Notes under the pieces: model-generated
The model's database searches: none
What the model saw: the letters and a program-made list of their open reading frames with translations, nothing else
What the model was told of the DNA's origin: nothing
From: Corynebacterium tuberculostearicum
Lineage (GTDB): Bacteria; Actinomycetota; Actinomycetes; Mycobacteriales; Mycobacteriaceae
Length of the DNA: 64,000 nucleotides
Assembly: GCF_030506365.1 (NCBI RefSeq)
Contig: NZ_CP073092.1
Location: forward strand, 62,001 to 126,000
Direction: 5' to 3'
In this document: positions 8,072 to 16,221 of the stretch, in pieces
Numbering within the stretch: position 1 is the stretch's first letter
Layout of the letters: each line of letters begins with the position of its first letter
Translations under genes and position numbers: made by a program

Positions 8072-8665
8072 CTACTCCAGCCCTACCGTCACGGTCGGCG
8101 CGTTGAAGTGGGCACCCTTGAGGTTCACCAGCTCAAGGGTGACATCGCGCAGTTCAATGTGGTCCATGACTACATCGGGCACCTCCGCATCGGGGACGGG
8201 GTGCGGCTCTGGAACACCGAGCTTGTCCAACACGGAATTGATATCGTCGCGGCTCAAATCGATATGTGCTGGAGGTGCGGAAACTGCTCCCACCGCCGGG
8301 GTGGCCTTAAGCTCGGTAGCCATAATGGTCACCGGTCCGCCGCGTACCTCGGTGGTATCCCCGCCCGTGGTCAACATGCCATCGCCGTAGCGGCCAGGCA
8401 GCGTGATCCCAAGGTTGTCGATGTCGAGGTTGTCTCCCTTCAGCTCCAGGACCCGCACATCACCGCTGGCGGTGGGGAAAGTACCCAAGGATACGGTGAC
8501 ATTCTTCGTCAGCGTCACCGTATCCGCGAAGACGGTACTGAAATACGGAACCGCCGGGGCATCTTGTGCATTAACCCGTTCGGAACCGCTCGCACCGCAC
8601 ACCACCAGGGCACAGGTGAGTACGGCCAAGCAGCTACGCGCCGCCCGCGGCATCGCCCTCGTCAT
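8072..8665 (-). CDS. Secreted protein of the DUF6230/DUF6114 cluster
   Basis: The 197-residue product begins MTRAMPRAARSC followed by a hydrophobic stretch and SGSERVNAQDA, a signal peptide with a likely AQA-type cleavage near residue 33; no transmembrane segment follows. The mature part is rich in short beta-like repeats with alternating Val/Leu/Asp (VTLTKNVTVSLG.., LELKGDNLDIDNLG..), resembling the style of the upstream DUF6230 product. The ATG overlaps the stop of the DUF6114 gene (TAATG), so I rejected an ATG 186 nt upstream. It is the third gene of a coupled operon. Function unknown; probably acts outside the membrane with its two neighbours. Confidence 0.75.
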   Translation of the reverse strand: MTRAMPRAARSCLAVLTCALVVCGASGSERVNAQDAPAVPYFSTVFADTVTLTKNVTVSLGTFPTASGDVRVLELKGDNLDIDNLGITLPGRYGDGMLTTGGDTTEVRGGPVTIMATELKATPAVGAVSAPPAHIDLSRDDINSVLDKLGVPEPHPVPDAEVPDVVMDHIELRDVTLELVNLKGAHFNAPTVTVGLE

Positions 8666-9129
8666 TATTCCGCCGCTTCCTTGGTGCGGCGCTTTTTCTC
8701 CCCCGGCTGCCACGCAAAGGTAAAGGCCCCGCCAATGATGCCGAGCAGGGAGCCGATGATGAAGCCGCCCAAATTGGACGTCGGCAAGGCGATAATGGCC
8801 ACGATGATGCCCAGCACACCGACATAATTCGAGGTTGCCGGCTGGAACCACGCACCAAGGCCGAACATGGCCAACAAGACGCCGATAAGCAGCGTAGAGA
8901 CGCCAGAGATGGTGGAAATCATGACCAAAAGGTCAGAGATCCGAATGGTGATATAGGCCGGCGCGGCAATGATGATGCCAGACAAAATGAGCAATAGCCC
9001 GGGAAGGAAGGGCCGACCACTGCGCCAGTGGCGGAAGCGCTGCCAGGCGCTGGGCTTAGATTCCTCCTCGCCCGCTGCCTCCGCCGCCGGGAGGGTCTGT
9101 GTTTCTTCCGTGCTGGACTCAGCAGCCAT
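8665..9129 (-). CDS. DUF6114 membrane protein
   Basis: A 154-aa protein with an acidic N-terminal tail (1-25), then four hydrophobic segments starting at FLPGLLLILSG and ending before a basic KKRR C-terminus. The pattern PFLPG..LL.LSG, AP..I, and LG..GG.F matches the DUF6114 membrane family that accompanies DUF6230 proteins in Streptomyces and other actinobacteria. Its ATG lies 11 nt inside the upstream DUF6230 gene, and its stop overlaps the next start, so all three are translationally coupled. Likely a membrane partner for the secreted proteins; the role is unknown. Confidence 0.8.
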   Translation of the reverse strand: MAAESSTEETQTLPAAEAAGEEESKPSAWQRFRHWRSGRPFLPGLLLILSGIIIAAPAYITIRISDLLVMISTISGVSTLLIGVLLAMFGLGAWFQPATSNYVGVLGIIVAIIALPTSNLGGFIIGSLLGIIGGAFTFAWQPGEKKRRTKEAAE

Positions 9130-9697
9130 TATCGGACCCCCTCCTCACCGTCACTCCCACATTCTTGGCAGAAAGGCGCTGCGCGCCTACGGAGGTGGCC
9201 TTCACATCATCAGCCTTGAGGGAAACTTGCTTGGAATAGAGGCCCCACGCGCCGGGATCGGCGGTATCGCTGAGCTGATTCGCATCGATGCCCACGTTGA
9301 CATCCTGCATCACCAAGGAACCATCCACGTCGGTCGCGCCGACCAGCAGGCTATCGGATTCCACGCTGCCCTCGCCTTCGGCCTTCAAAGCTAGGGTGGC
9401 TTCTCCACCAACGCCGGGCACCTTGGGAACCGTCACGGAAAGGCAGAGATCAGAGACCTTCGCATGCTCCAGTTTGATACGCGCGACGGGAAGGTGCTCT
9501 TCGGCCTTTTGATCATCATCAACAAAAAGCGAAAAGCCTTCTCCATCCAAGTGCCCCATGGTGATTTTAAAGAAGCTACCGGAAAGGGCCAGGTTCGCGG
9601 TCAAGCCGCCCTGCGCCACGGCGAATCCAGTAACACCAAAGGCAGCAAGGCCTGCGGTCAAGGCCACCGCGGCCTTGGTGATATTTGTTTTGCCCAT
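9119..9697 (-). CDS. DUF6230 secreted protein
   Basis: The 192-aa product starts MGKTNITKAAVALTAG.., a short hydrophobic signal segment ending near FAVAQGG, followed by a region reading LALSGSFFKITMGHLDGEGF and a beta-rich domain with one CLSVTV and a C-terminal Cys. This is the DUF6230 layout (about 190-220 aa), a family nearly always encoded beside DUF6114. I chose the ATG at 9697 with an AAAGGGC site; the frame is open 24 codons upstream but that part has no signal-like character. First gene of the three-gene unit, divergent from the Fe-S oxidoreductase. Confidence 0.8.
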   Translation of the reverse strand: MGKTNITKAAVALTAGLAAFGVTGFAVAQGGLTANLALSGSFFKITMGHLDGEGFSLFVDDDQKAEEHLPVARIKLEHAKVSDLCLSVTVPKVPGVGGEATLALKAEGEGSVESDSLLVGATDVDGSLVMQDVNVGIDANQLSDTADPGAWGLYSKQVSLKADDVKATSVGAQRLSAKNVGVTVRRGSDNGC

Positions 9698-9947
9698 GGC
9701 GGTTTGCCCTTTCTGCGGCGGTTTAGATCCTCGTCTTGCCAGGTTGAGCCGCGCTGCGGCCACCAGCACTGGCTATACTCCGCCGCCGTATACAGCACGT
9801 TTAAAAAAATATGACGGCCAAGTTTCTCATCTTGACAGTGTACAGCCCACCCCACCGCGATACCGCACTGAATGCAGACTCTGGGATTTCCACCCCTAGG
9901 CTTTAAGGTAGATAACAACGTGGAGCATCAGTAATGAAGGAGCACGC

Positions 9948-12872
9948 ATGACCACCGTGTTCGGTTGGATCGCTATAGCCGCATCGATTCCGGTGTGGCT
10001 GTACTTTTTCACCCGCGTATGGGCCCTCTTTAAGTTCATCCGCTCGGGCGGACCCACTCAGCTCAAGCGCACCGATAGCCTAGGCAAGCGTTTATGGCGC
10101 GTAATTGCGGAGGTCTTTGGCCACTCCCACTTCAAGGGTAAACCGCTGGTCAATGCCGCCCACTGGCTGGTAATGGTGGGCTTCCTCTTTGGCATTTTGG
10201 TGTGGTTTGAGGCCTATATCCAAACCTTCGCGCCGGATAAGGGCTGGCCGTGGCTCAGCCACTGGCCGGTTTACCACTTCGTCGAGGAAGTCTTGGGCAT
10301 CGCGACGGTCCTAGGTATTGGTTTCCTCATCGGCGTGCGCCTCAAACTCGGCGATACCGAGCGGGGCAGCCGCTTCTTCAACTCCCAGACCGCCGCGGCG
10401 TGCTGGGTAGAGTTCATTGTCTTTTCTGAGGGACTCGGCATGATCCTGGTGAAGTCCACCAAGATCGCCACCTACGGCGGCGGCTCCGCCTGGGCGGATT
10501 TCTTGAGCATCCATCTAGCCAAGCTCTTCCCCGAATCCCCGGCATTGGTGAGCTTCTTCGCCCTGTTCAAGCTGCTGTCCGGCATGCTGTTTATTGTCTT
10601 CATTTCCCGCAATTTCCAGTGGGGCGTGATGTGGCACCGCTTCACCAGCTTTTTCAACATCTTCTTCCAGCGCAACGCCACCGGTGAAAAGGCGCTGCAA
10701 TCCCTGCCCACCCCGGACTTGGAGGAAGACATCACCCCGGGTAGCTGGAAGATGCTGCTGGATTCCACCTCGTGTACCGAGTGTGGCCGCTGCCAAGAAC
10801 TATGCCCGGCGTGGAATACCGAAAAACCACTGAGCCCCAAAAAGTTCATGATGGACCTGCGCCAGGGCGCACTGGATAACTACAACCCGCACGAGGGCCT
10901 GGATGTGCTGTCCATGGCCGGAGTCATCGATGATGACGTGCTGTGGTCTTGTACTAACTGCGGTGCCTGCGTGGATCAGTGCCCAACCGATATTGAGCAC
11001 ATCGACCACATTGCGGACCTGCGCCGCTTTAAGGTGCTCGCGGAATCGGACTTCCCTTCCGAGCTCACCGGCCTGTTTAAGAATATGGAAAACAAGGGCA
11101 ATCCATGGGGCCGGAATAATTCTGAGCGCCGCGCCTGGATCGATGAGGCCCGCGCCGATGGCATCGACGTCCCCATCATTGGTGAAGACGAGGCCGATTT
11201 CTCCGATATGGAATACCTGCTCTGGGTGGGCTGTGCTGGCGCTTATGATGACGATGGCCGCCGCACCACCCGTGCCGTAGTAGACCTCCTGCATACCGCA
11301 GGCGTGAAGTTTGGCGTGCTCTCCACGGGTGAGACCTGTACGGGTGATCCTGCCCGCCGCGCCGGCAACGAGTTCCTTTTCCAGATGATGGCGCAGCAAA
11401 ACGTAGAGACGCTCAACAACGCCTTCGACGGCGTCCCGGAGGGCCAGCGCAAGATCATCACCACCTGCCCGCACTGCTTTAACACCATCCGCAATGAGTA
11501 CCCGGACTTTGACGGGCACTTCGACGTCTTCCACCACACCCAGCTGCTCAACCGCCTGGTCCGCGAGGGCTTGCTCAAGCCGGTGCCGCGCACACCGGAG
11601 AATCGCAAGCCCATTACCTACCACGATCCTTGCTTTCTCGGCCGCCACAATAAGGTCTTCGATCCTCCGCGCGAGCTGCTCGAGGCCACCGGCGTGGAGC
11701 TGCGCGAGATGGACAAGAGCCGCGATGAAGCCTTCTGCTGTGGCGCCGGCGGCGCCCGCATGTTCATGGAGGAAAAGCTCGGCACCCGCATCAATGACTT
11801 CCGCACCGAGCAGGCCCTAGAGACCGGCGCGGAAGAAATCGCCACCGGCTGCCCCTTCTGCAATGTCATGATGACCGGCGGCGTGAAGTCCTTGGCGCAG
11901 GATTCCGCCCCCACCCCCAAGGTCAATGACGTGGCGGTTATGCTGCGCAATTCCATCTCCCTCGACGAGTCCGGTACCCTGCCGGAGCCCCATCCCAAGG
12001 CGTTCCTGGCCACCCCTGTGCGCCACCACAAGTCCGCGGGCACCAACGAAGCCCCGCTTGCCGACGCCCCCACTTCCGTCGCTCCCACTTCCGTCGCTCC
12101 TAGCGCCCCCGCCCCGTCCGCCTCGGCACCAGCAGCTCCAAGTGCACCTTCTGCTCCCGCAGCACCGGCTGCACCTGCACCAAAGACACCAGCCGCTCCA
12201 ACACCACCAAGCGCACCCGCTGCGCCCGCGCCAAGTGCACCATCTGCGCCGTCGGCTCCGACCCCGCCAGCTGCACCGCAGTCTCCCCAAGCACCAGCAG
12301 CTCCCGCAGCACCAAGCGCGCCTACCTCACCGAGCGTCCCGGCAGCACCTGCGCCCAAGGCACCAGCCGCGCCGACCCCGCCTAGCGCACCTGTAGCGCC
12401 AGCAGCACCAGCCGCACCAACTGCGCCACAAGCTCCTCAAGCACCAGCGGCTCCAGCTGCTCCCGCGGCACCGAGTGCACCTACCCCTCCAAGTACTCCA
12501 GCAGCATCTGCGCCCAAGGCACCAGCAGCTCCAACACCACCTAGCGCGCCTGCAACGCCCGCGGCACCGAGCGCACCAGCTGCACCACAAGCTCCCCAAG
12601 CACCAGCGGCACCCGTCGCACCAGCCGCTCCCGCGGCACCGAGCGCTCCCACCCCGCCAAATGCTCCGGCAACACCTGCGCCCAAGGCACCAGCCGCGCC
12701 GACCCCACCTAGCGCGCCTGCGGCACCGGCAGCGCCGAAACCGCCACAGGCCCCTGCTGCGTCCACCCCGCCAAAGGCTGAGCCGCCAGCCGCACCGACC
12801 CCGCCAGCACCGCCGGCGGCTCCGGCACCACCGGCGTCGGAAAGCGTGCCCAAGCCACCTGAATCTGAGTAG
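9948..12872 (+). CDS. Membrane Fe-S oxidoreductase, HdrD-like, with Ala/Pro tail
   Basis: Layout: N-terminal membrane domain with several helices and His residues resembling nitrate reductase gamma subunits (about 1-230); two 4Fe-4S motifs CTECGRCQELCP (about 275) and CTNCGACVDQCP (about 335); then two CCG domains, the second with HDPCFLGRHN, CCGAGGARMF and GCPFC. This is the Rv0338c-type heterodisulfide-reductase-like protein of actinobacteria, thought to pass electrons between the quinone pool and a cytoplasmic partner. The last 270 residues are almost purely Ala/Pro/Ser/Thr repeats. A clear AAGGAG precedes the ATG. Electron donor and acceptor are not evident from the neighbours. Confidence 0.88.
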   Translation: MTTVFGWIAIAASIPVWLYFFTRVWALFKFIRSGGPTQLKRTDSLGKRLWRVIAEVFGHSHFKGKPLVNAAHWLVMVGFLFGILVWFEAYIQTFAPDKGWPWLSHWPVYHFVEEVLGIATVLGIGFLIGVRLKLGDTERGSRFFNSQTAAACWVEFIVFSEGLGMILVKSTKIATYGGGSAWADFLSIHLAKLFPESPALVSFFALFKLLSGMLFIVFISRNFQWGVMWHRFTSFFNIFFQRNATGEKALQSLPTPDLEEDITPGSWKMLLDSTSCTECGRCQELCPAWNTEKPLSPKKFMMDLRQGALDNYNPHEGLDVLSMAGVIDDDVLWSCTNCGACVDQCPTDIEHIDHIADLRRFKVLAESDFPSELTGLFKNMENKGNPWGRNNSERRAWIDEARADGIDVPIIGEDEADFSDMEYLLWVGCAGAYDDDGRRTTRAVVDLLHTAGVKFGVLSTGETCTGDPARRAGNEFLFQMMAQQNVETLNNAFDGVPEGQRKIITTCPHCFNTIRNEYPDFDGHFDVFHHTQLLNRLVREGLLKPVPRTPENRKPITYHDPCFLGRHNKVFDPPRELLEATGVELREMDKSRDEAFCCGAGGARMFMEEKLGTRINDFRTEQALETGAEEIATGCPFCNVMMTGGVKSLAQDSAPTPKVNDVAVMLRNSISLDESGTLPEPHPKAFLATPVRHHKSAGTNEAPLADAPTSVAPTSVAPSAPAPSASAPAAPSAPSAPAAPAAPAPKTPAAPTPPSAPAAPAPSAPSAPSAPTPPAAPQSPQAPAAPAAPSAPTSPSVPAAPAPKAPAAPTPPSAPVAPAAPAAPTAPQAPQAPAAPAAPAAPSAPTPPSTPAASAPKAPAAPTPPSAPATPAAPSAPAAPQAPQAPAAPVAPAAPAAPSAPTPPNAPATPAPKAPAAPTPPSAPAAPAAPKPPQAPAASTPPKAEPPAAPTPPAPPAAPAPPASESVPKPPESE
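12058..12860 (+). repeat. Ala/Pro-rich coding repeat tract
   Basis: About 800 nt encode near-uninterrupted A-P-x triplets. A higher-order unit beginning APK(T/A)PAAPTPPSAP recurs four times, starting near 12180, 12353, 12512 and 12680, i.e. spaced 58, 53 and 56 codons. Overlapping long frames on the other strand here are composition artefacts. Confidence 0.9.
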
Positions 12873-12906
12873 GCGCGCAGGGGCATTGGTGCGTACGCTG
12901 TAGTCC

Positions 12907-14184
12907 ATGCATTTTAATGCGGGACTCCCCACCGATGCCCTGCTGCTGGCGGCAGGCGCAACTGAAAATACAAATTCCCTCGTCTCTTTCGCCTGGATTA
13001 TGGCCGCGGCTCTACTCGCGCCGCTGGTCTCTTATATGCTGGGCTACCGCTTGCCCTCGGTAGCTCTGCTGCTGATTTTCGGCATGATTATTGGCCCTTC
13101 CGTCCTCGACCTCGCGGCCGAGGACGAAGGGATCGAAATGCTCAAGGAACTCGGCGTGGGCGCGCTGTTCCTCCTCGCCGGCTTTGAGATTCAAATCTCT
13201 ACCCTCAAAACCAAAGAAGCCGGAACGGCACTTTCTACCTGGATCATCTGTGCCCTCGCCTGTGGCGTGGGCGCCTACTTCTTGGTGGATAACGTGCCAG
13301 GTGCCATCGTCGTCGCATTGGCGCTTACATCAACGGCGCTGGGCACGCTCACACCAATGCTGAAACAGGACCGCATTCTGGGCACCAAGGTGGGCAACTC
13401 CGTGATGATTCATGGTGCCATTGGTGAGGTCGCCCCCATTACCGCTATGGCGCTGTTGCTGGGTACTCGTTCCACGCTGACGACGATGATCATCTTATTG
13501 TTCTTCATCATCATCGCTGTAGCCGTTGCCATCATGCCGGCAGCTATCGCTTCGGCGATCCCCTGGGTGAAAACCGCCTTTATCTCCGGTGCGGGCTCCA
13601 CCAACCAGACGATTCTGCGTCTTATCATCCTGATTCTGGCCATCCTCATGGCGGTTACGGCAGTCTTTGAACTCGATATCGTGCTCGGCGCCTTTGCCGC
13701 TGGCATTATTTTGAACCGCATCATCCCGGATGAGTTCCACCGCCGCCTAGAGCACCGCCTCGATGTGGTGTTTTATTCCATGCTCATCCCAGTTTTCTTC
13801 GTGGTCTCTGGCATGAGCATTAGCTGGGATACCATCGCCAATAATCCGTGGAAGGTGCTGGGCATTCCAGCCCTCATCCTGGTTACGCGTGGCCTGCCAG
13901 TCTTCCTGCGCGAAAATGTTGGGCATACCGGATCTGATATTGAAACCATCCGCGAGCGCCTCCAAGTGGGATTGTATTCCGCCACTGGTCTGCCGATCAT
14001 CGTGGCGGTGACCACCTTGGCGGTGAACTCGAAGATTATGGAACCCGAAAATGCCTCCATCTTCGTCTCCGGCGGCGCACTTACCGTCGCCCTCTTCCCA
14101 TTCCTGGCCAGCCTGGTGGGCGGAAAGAAGAAGCCGGAAAAGAAGGACGAGACGAACTCCACCGCTGAGACCAAGGACCTTTAG
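12907..14184 (+). CDS. CPA2-family cation:proton antiporter
   Basis: A 425-aa protein with about 12-13 hydrophobic segments and the monovalent cation:proton antiporter-2 layout: LPSVALLLIFGMIIGPS near the N-terminus, LLFLAGFEI-type segment, and GAFAAGIILNR. It lacks the C-terminal TrkA domain of full-length KefB/C proteins and ends in a charged Lys/Glu tail. It starts 34 nt after the Fe-S protein stop; TACGCT ends 7 nt before the ATG and no Shine-Dalgarno is visible, so a leaderless transcript is possible. Transported ion (Na+ or K+) cannot be told from sequence. Confidence 0.88.
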   Translation: MHFNAGLPTDALLLAAGATENTNSLVSFAWIMAAALLAPLVSYMLGYRLPSVALLLIFGMIIGPSVLDLAAEDEGIEMLKELGVGALFLLAGFEIQISTLKTKEAGTALSTWIICALACGVGAYFLVDNVPGAIVVALALTSTALGTLTPMLKQDRILGTKVGNSVMIHGAIGEVAPITAMALLLGTRSTLTTMIILLFFIIIAVAVAIMPAAIASAIPWVKTAFISGAGSTNQTILRLIILILAILMAVTAVFELDIVLGAFAAGIILNRIIPDEFHRRLEHRLDVVFYSMLIPVFFVVSGMSISWDTIANNPWKVLGIPALILVTRGLPVFLRENVGHTGSDIETIRERLQVGLYSATGLPIIVAVTTLAVNSKIMEPENASIFVSGGALTVALFPFLASLVGGKKKPEKKDETNSTAETKDL

Positions 14185-14241
14185 GAAGCGTTCGCTAAGA
14201 GCACGTTCCTAGCTAGAAGGAAATTTCCTAAACTGGGAGGC

Positions 14242-14883
14242 GTGAGTAATAACTTTGGTTCTTCCCCTAACAATCGGACCATGCGCCTGTCCGATTCCGA
14301 GCGCAACGATGCCATCAATGACCTCGCCCGCGCCGTGGGTGAAGGCCGGTTAACCATGGAGGAGTTCGAGGACCGCTCGGACGACGTCATGCATGCCCAC
14401 ACCCACCAAGACCTCGTGCCCGTCTTTCAAGACATTCCGGCGCGTGGTTCCCACGAGGTCAAGGTCTATTCCCGCGGTGAGGTCACACGCGCCCATAATG
14501 CAGGCAAGAAACCAAAGTTTGCGACCGCACTTTCCGGCTCGGTGCTGCTTGCCGTTGCCAGCCCAACGCTTATCGTGATGAGCGCTACCTTGAGCAACCC
14601 ATGGCTTTTGCTAGGAGGCGCGGCAGCAGCCGCGCTCATCCCGATCCTGTGGATTCTGCTCTACGTTGCCAAGGTGGGCCCTTCCTCGTGGCACGCCCCA
14701 TCTGTACGCCAGATTGAGAAAGAACAATTGCGCGAGATTCGCGCGCTCACGGCACATGAGCGCGCACAGCAAAAGATGATCGAAGAAAAGATGTGGGCCG
14801 ATCGACGCATGCAAGCCGGCGAAATTACCGGACAGGCTATGGATCTGGCCAAGCGCAAGTTCAACGAGTGGAATAAAAAATAG
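14242..14883 (+). CDS. DUF1707 membrane protein
   Basis: The N-terminal MRLSDSERNDAINDLARAV..GRLTMEEFEDR (residues 14-44) is the DUF1707 (SHOCT-like) domain common in actinobacteria. Two hydrophobic segments follow (about 94-110 and 114-135), then a charged, probably helical C-terminal domain rich in Glu/Arg/Lys (150-213). The GTG start gives 213 aa, but GGGAGG lies only 1 nt before it; a start at the ATG at 14281, directly at the DUF1707 domain, is an alternative. A 12-bp palindrome AGGAAATTTCCT sits 12 nt upstream (14218-14229). Function unknown. Confidence 0.75.
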   Translation: MSNNFGSSPNNRTMRLSDSERNDAINDLARAVGEGRLTMEEFEDRSDDVMHAHTHQDLVPVFQDIPARGSHEVKVYSRGEVTRAHNAGKKPKFATALSGSVLLAVASPTLIVMSATLSNPWLLLGGAAAAALIPILWILLYVAKVGPSSWHAPSVRQIEKEQLREIRALTAHERAQQKMIEEKMWADRRMQAGEITGQAMDLAKRKFNEWNKK

Positions 14884-14926
14884 TCATTGCCGCTGTTAAA
14901 GCGTTTTGTGTGGCTGTGAATCGTGG

Positions 14927-14932
14927 CACAAT
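14927..14932 (+). promoter_or_regulatory. Candidate -10 box for leaderless aminotransferase mRNA
   Basis: CACAAT ends 6 nt before the ATG and no Shine-Dalgarno is present. This places the expected transcription start at or next to the start codon. Confidence 0.35.
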
Positions 14933-14938
14933 AATTCC

Positions 14939-16168
14939 ATGACTTCTCCGAAACACCGCATTTTTGACCAGTCCGACAAGCTCAAGGGCGTCGCGTATGA
15001 CATCCGTGGCGAGGTCTCTGCGGAAGCGGAACGCATGGAGCTCGATGGGCACACCATCTTAAAACTCAACACCGGTAACCCAGCCGTCTTCGGATTCGAG
15101 GCTCCCGATGTCATCATGCGCGATATGATCGCTGCCCTGCCTACTTCCCAGGGCTATTCCACCTCCAAGGGAATCATTCCTGCTCGTCGGTCCATTGTTA
15201 CCCGCTACGAGCTAGAAGATTTCCCACCCTTTGATATCAACGATGTCTTCTTGGGCAATGGCGTCTCCGAGCTCATCAGCATGACCACCCAGGCGCTGCT
15301 TAATAATGGCGATGAGGTTCTCATCCCAGCGCCGGATTATCCGCTGTGGACCGCAGCTACGTCCTTGGCAGGCGGCACCCCAGTGCACTACCTGTGTGAT
15401 GAGGACGATGACTGGAATCCATCTATCGAGGACATCGAGTCCAAGATTACGGATAAAACCAAGGCCATTGTGGTCATCAACCCGAATAACCCAACGGGTG
15501 CTGTCTACTCGCGCGAAGTTTTGCAGAAGATTGTGAACATCGCCCGCGAGCATAACCTGCTCATCTTGGCCGATGAGATCTATGACCGCATTCTTTATGA
15601 CGGCGCGAAGCACATCTCCATCGCTTCGCTCGCCCCGGACCTGCTCACCATCACATTTAATGGCTTGTCCAAGGCCTACCGCGTGTGTGGCTACCGCGCT
15701 GGTTGGATGGTGCTCACCGGTCCTAAGCACCACGCCCGTGGCTTCATCGAGGGATTGGAGCTTCTGGCCGGAACGCGCCTGTGCCCGAATGTGCCAGCGC
15801 AGCACGCTATCCAGGTGGCGCTAGGTGGCCGGCAGTCCATCTACGAGCTCACCGGTACCGGCGGGCGCCTTTTGCGCCAGCGCAATATTGCCTATGAAAA
15901 GCTCAATGAGATTCCCGGCGTCTCTGCGGTAAAGCCCATGGGCTCGCTGTACCTCTTCCCGCGCCTGGATCCGAATGTGTATGAAATACATGATGATGCC
16001 AAACTCATGCTGGATATTTTGAAGGCGGAAAAGATCCTCATGGTGCAGGGAACCGGCTTCAACTGGCCGAACCCGGATCACTTCCGCGTAGTCACGCTGC
16101 CGTGGGCATCCCAGATCGAAAACGCCATCGAGCGCCTTGGCAACTTCCTGGTGAGCTATAAGCAGTAG
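14939..16168 (+). CDS. alaT: Alanine-type (AlaT) aminotransferase, fold type I
   Basis: PLP-dependent aminotransferase of 409 aa. The PLP-binding Lys is K245 in FNGLSKAYR..GYRAGW; NPNNPTGAVY and the LADEIYDR cofactor-binding motif are also present. N-terminal IFDQSDKLKGVAYDIRG is typical of corynebacterial and E. coli AlaT, which transfers amino groups between alanine/glutamate and pyruvate/2-oxoglutarate. I rejected a start 11 codons upstream because MTSPKHRIF.. is the conserved beginning. It follows the DUF1707 gene by 55 nt and has its own promoter candidate. Substrate range is assigned by family resemblance. Confidence 0.85.
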   Translation: MTSPKHRIFDQSDKLKGVAYDIRGEVSAEAERMELDGHTILKLNTGNPAVFGFEAPDVIMRDMIAALPTSQGYSTSKGIIPARRSIVTRYELEDFPPFDINDVFLGNGVSELISMTTQALLNNGDEVLIPAPDYPLWTAATSLAGGTPVHYLCDEDDDWNPSIEDIESKITDKTKAIVVINPNNPTGAVYSREVLQKIVNIAREHNLLILADEIYDRILYDGAKHISIASLAPDLLTITFNGLSKAYRVCGYRAGWMVLTGPKHHARGFIEGLELLAGTRLCPNVPAQHAIQVALGGRQSIYELTGTGGRLLRQRNIAYEKLNEIPGVSAVKPMGSLYLFPRLDPNVYEIHDDAKLMLDILKAEKILMVQGTGFNWPNPDHFRVVTLPWASQIENAIERLGNFLVSYKQ

Positions 16169-16221
16169 CTTTCTCCCCCACCAGTTGCTAATGATATTGA
16201 TATTCCATAACAATATAGTGC

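Noticed and set aside
12058..12860. Repeat tract considered as CRISPR-like or satellite DNA
   Set aside because: Repeats are in frame, lack constant repeat/unique spacer structure, and are fully explained by the protein tail; no CRISPR array seen anywhere in the window.
12100..12932. Long minus-strand frames rich in Gly/Ala or Trp/Arg/Cys over the Ala/Pro tract
   Set aside because: Mirror images of the GC-biased Ala/Pro repeat on the coding strand.
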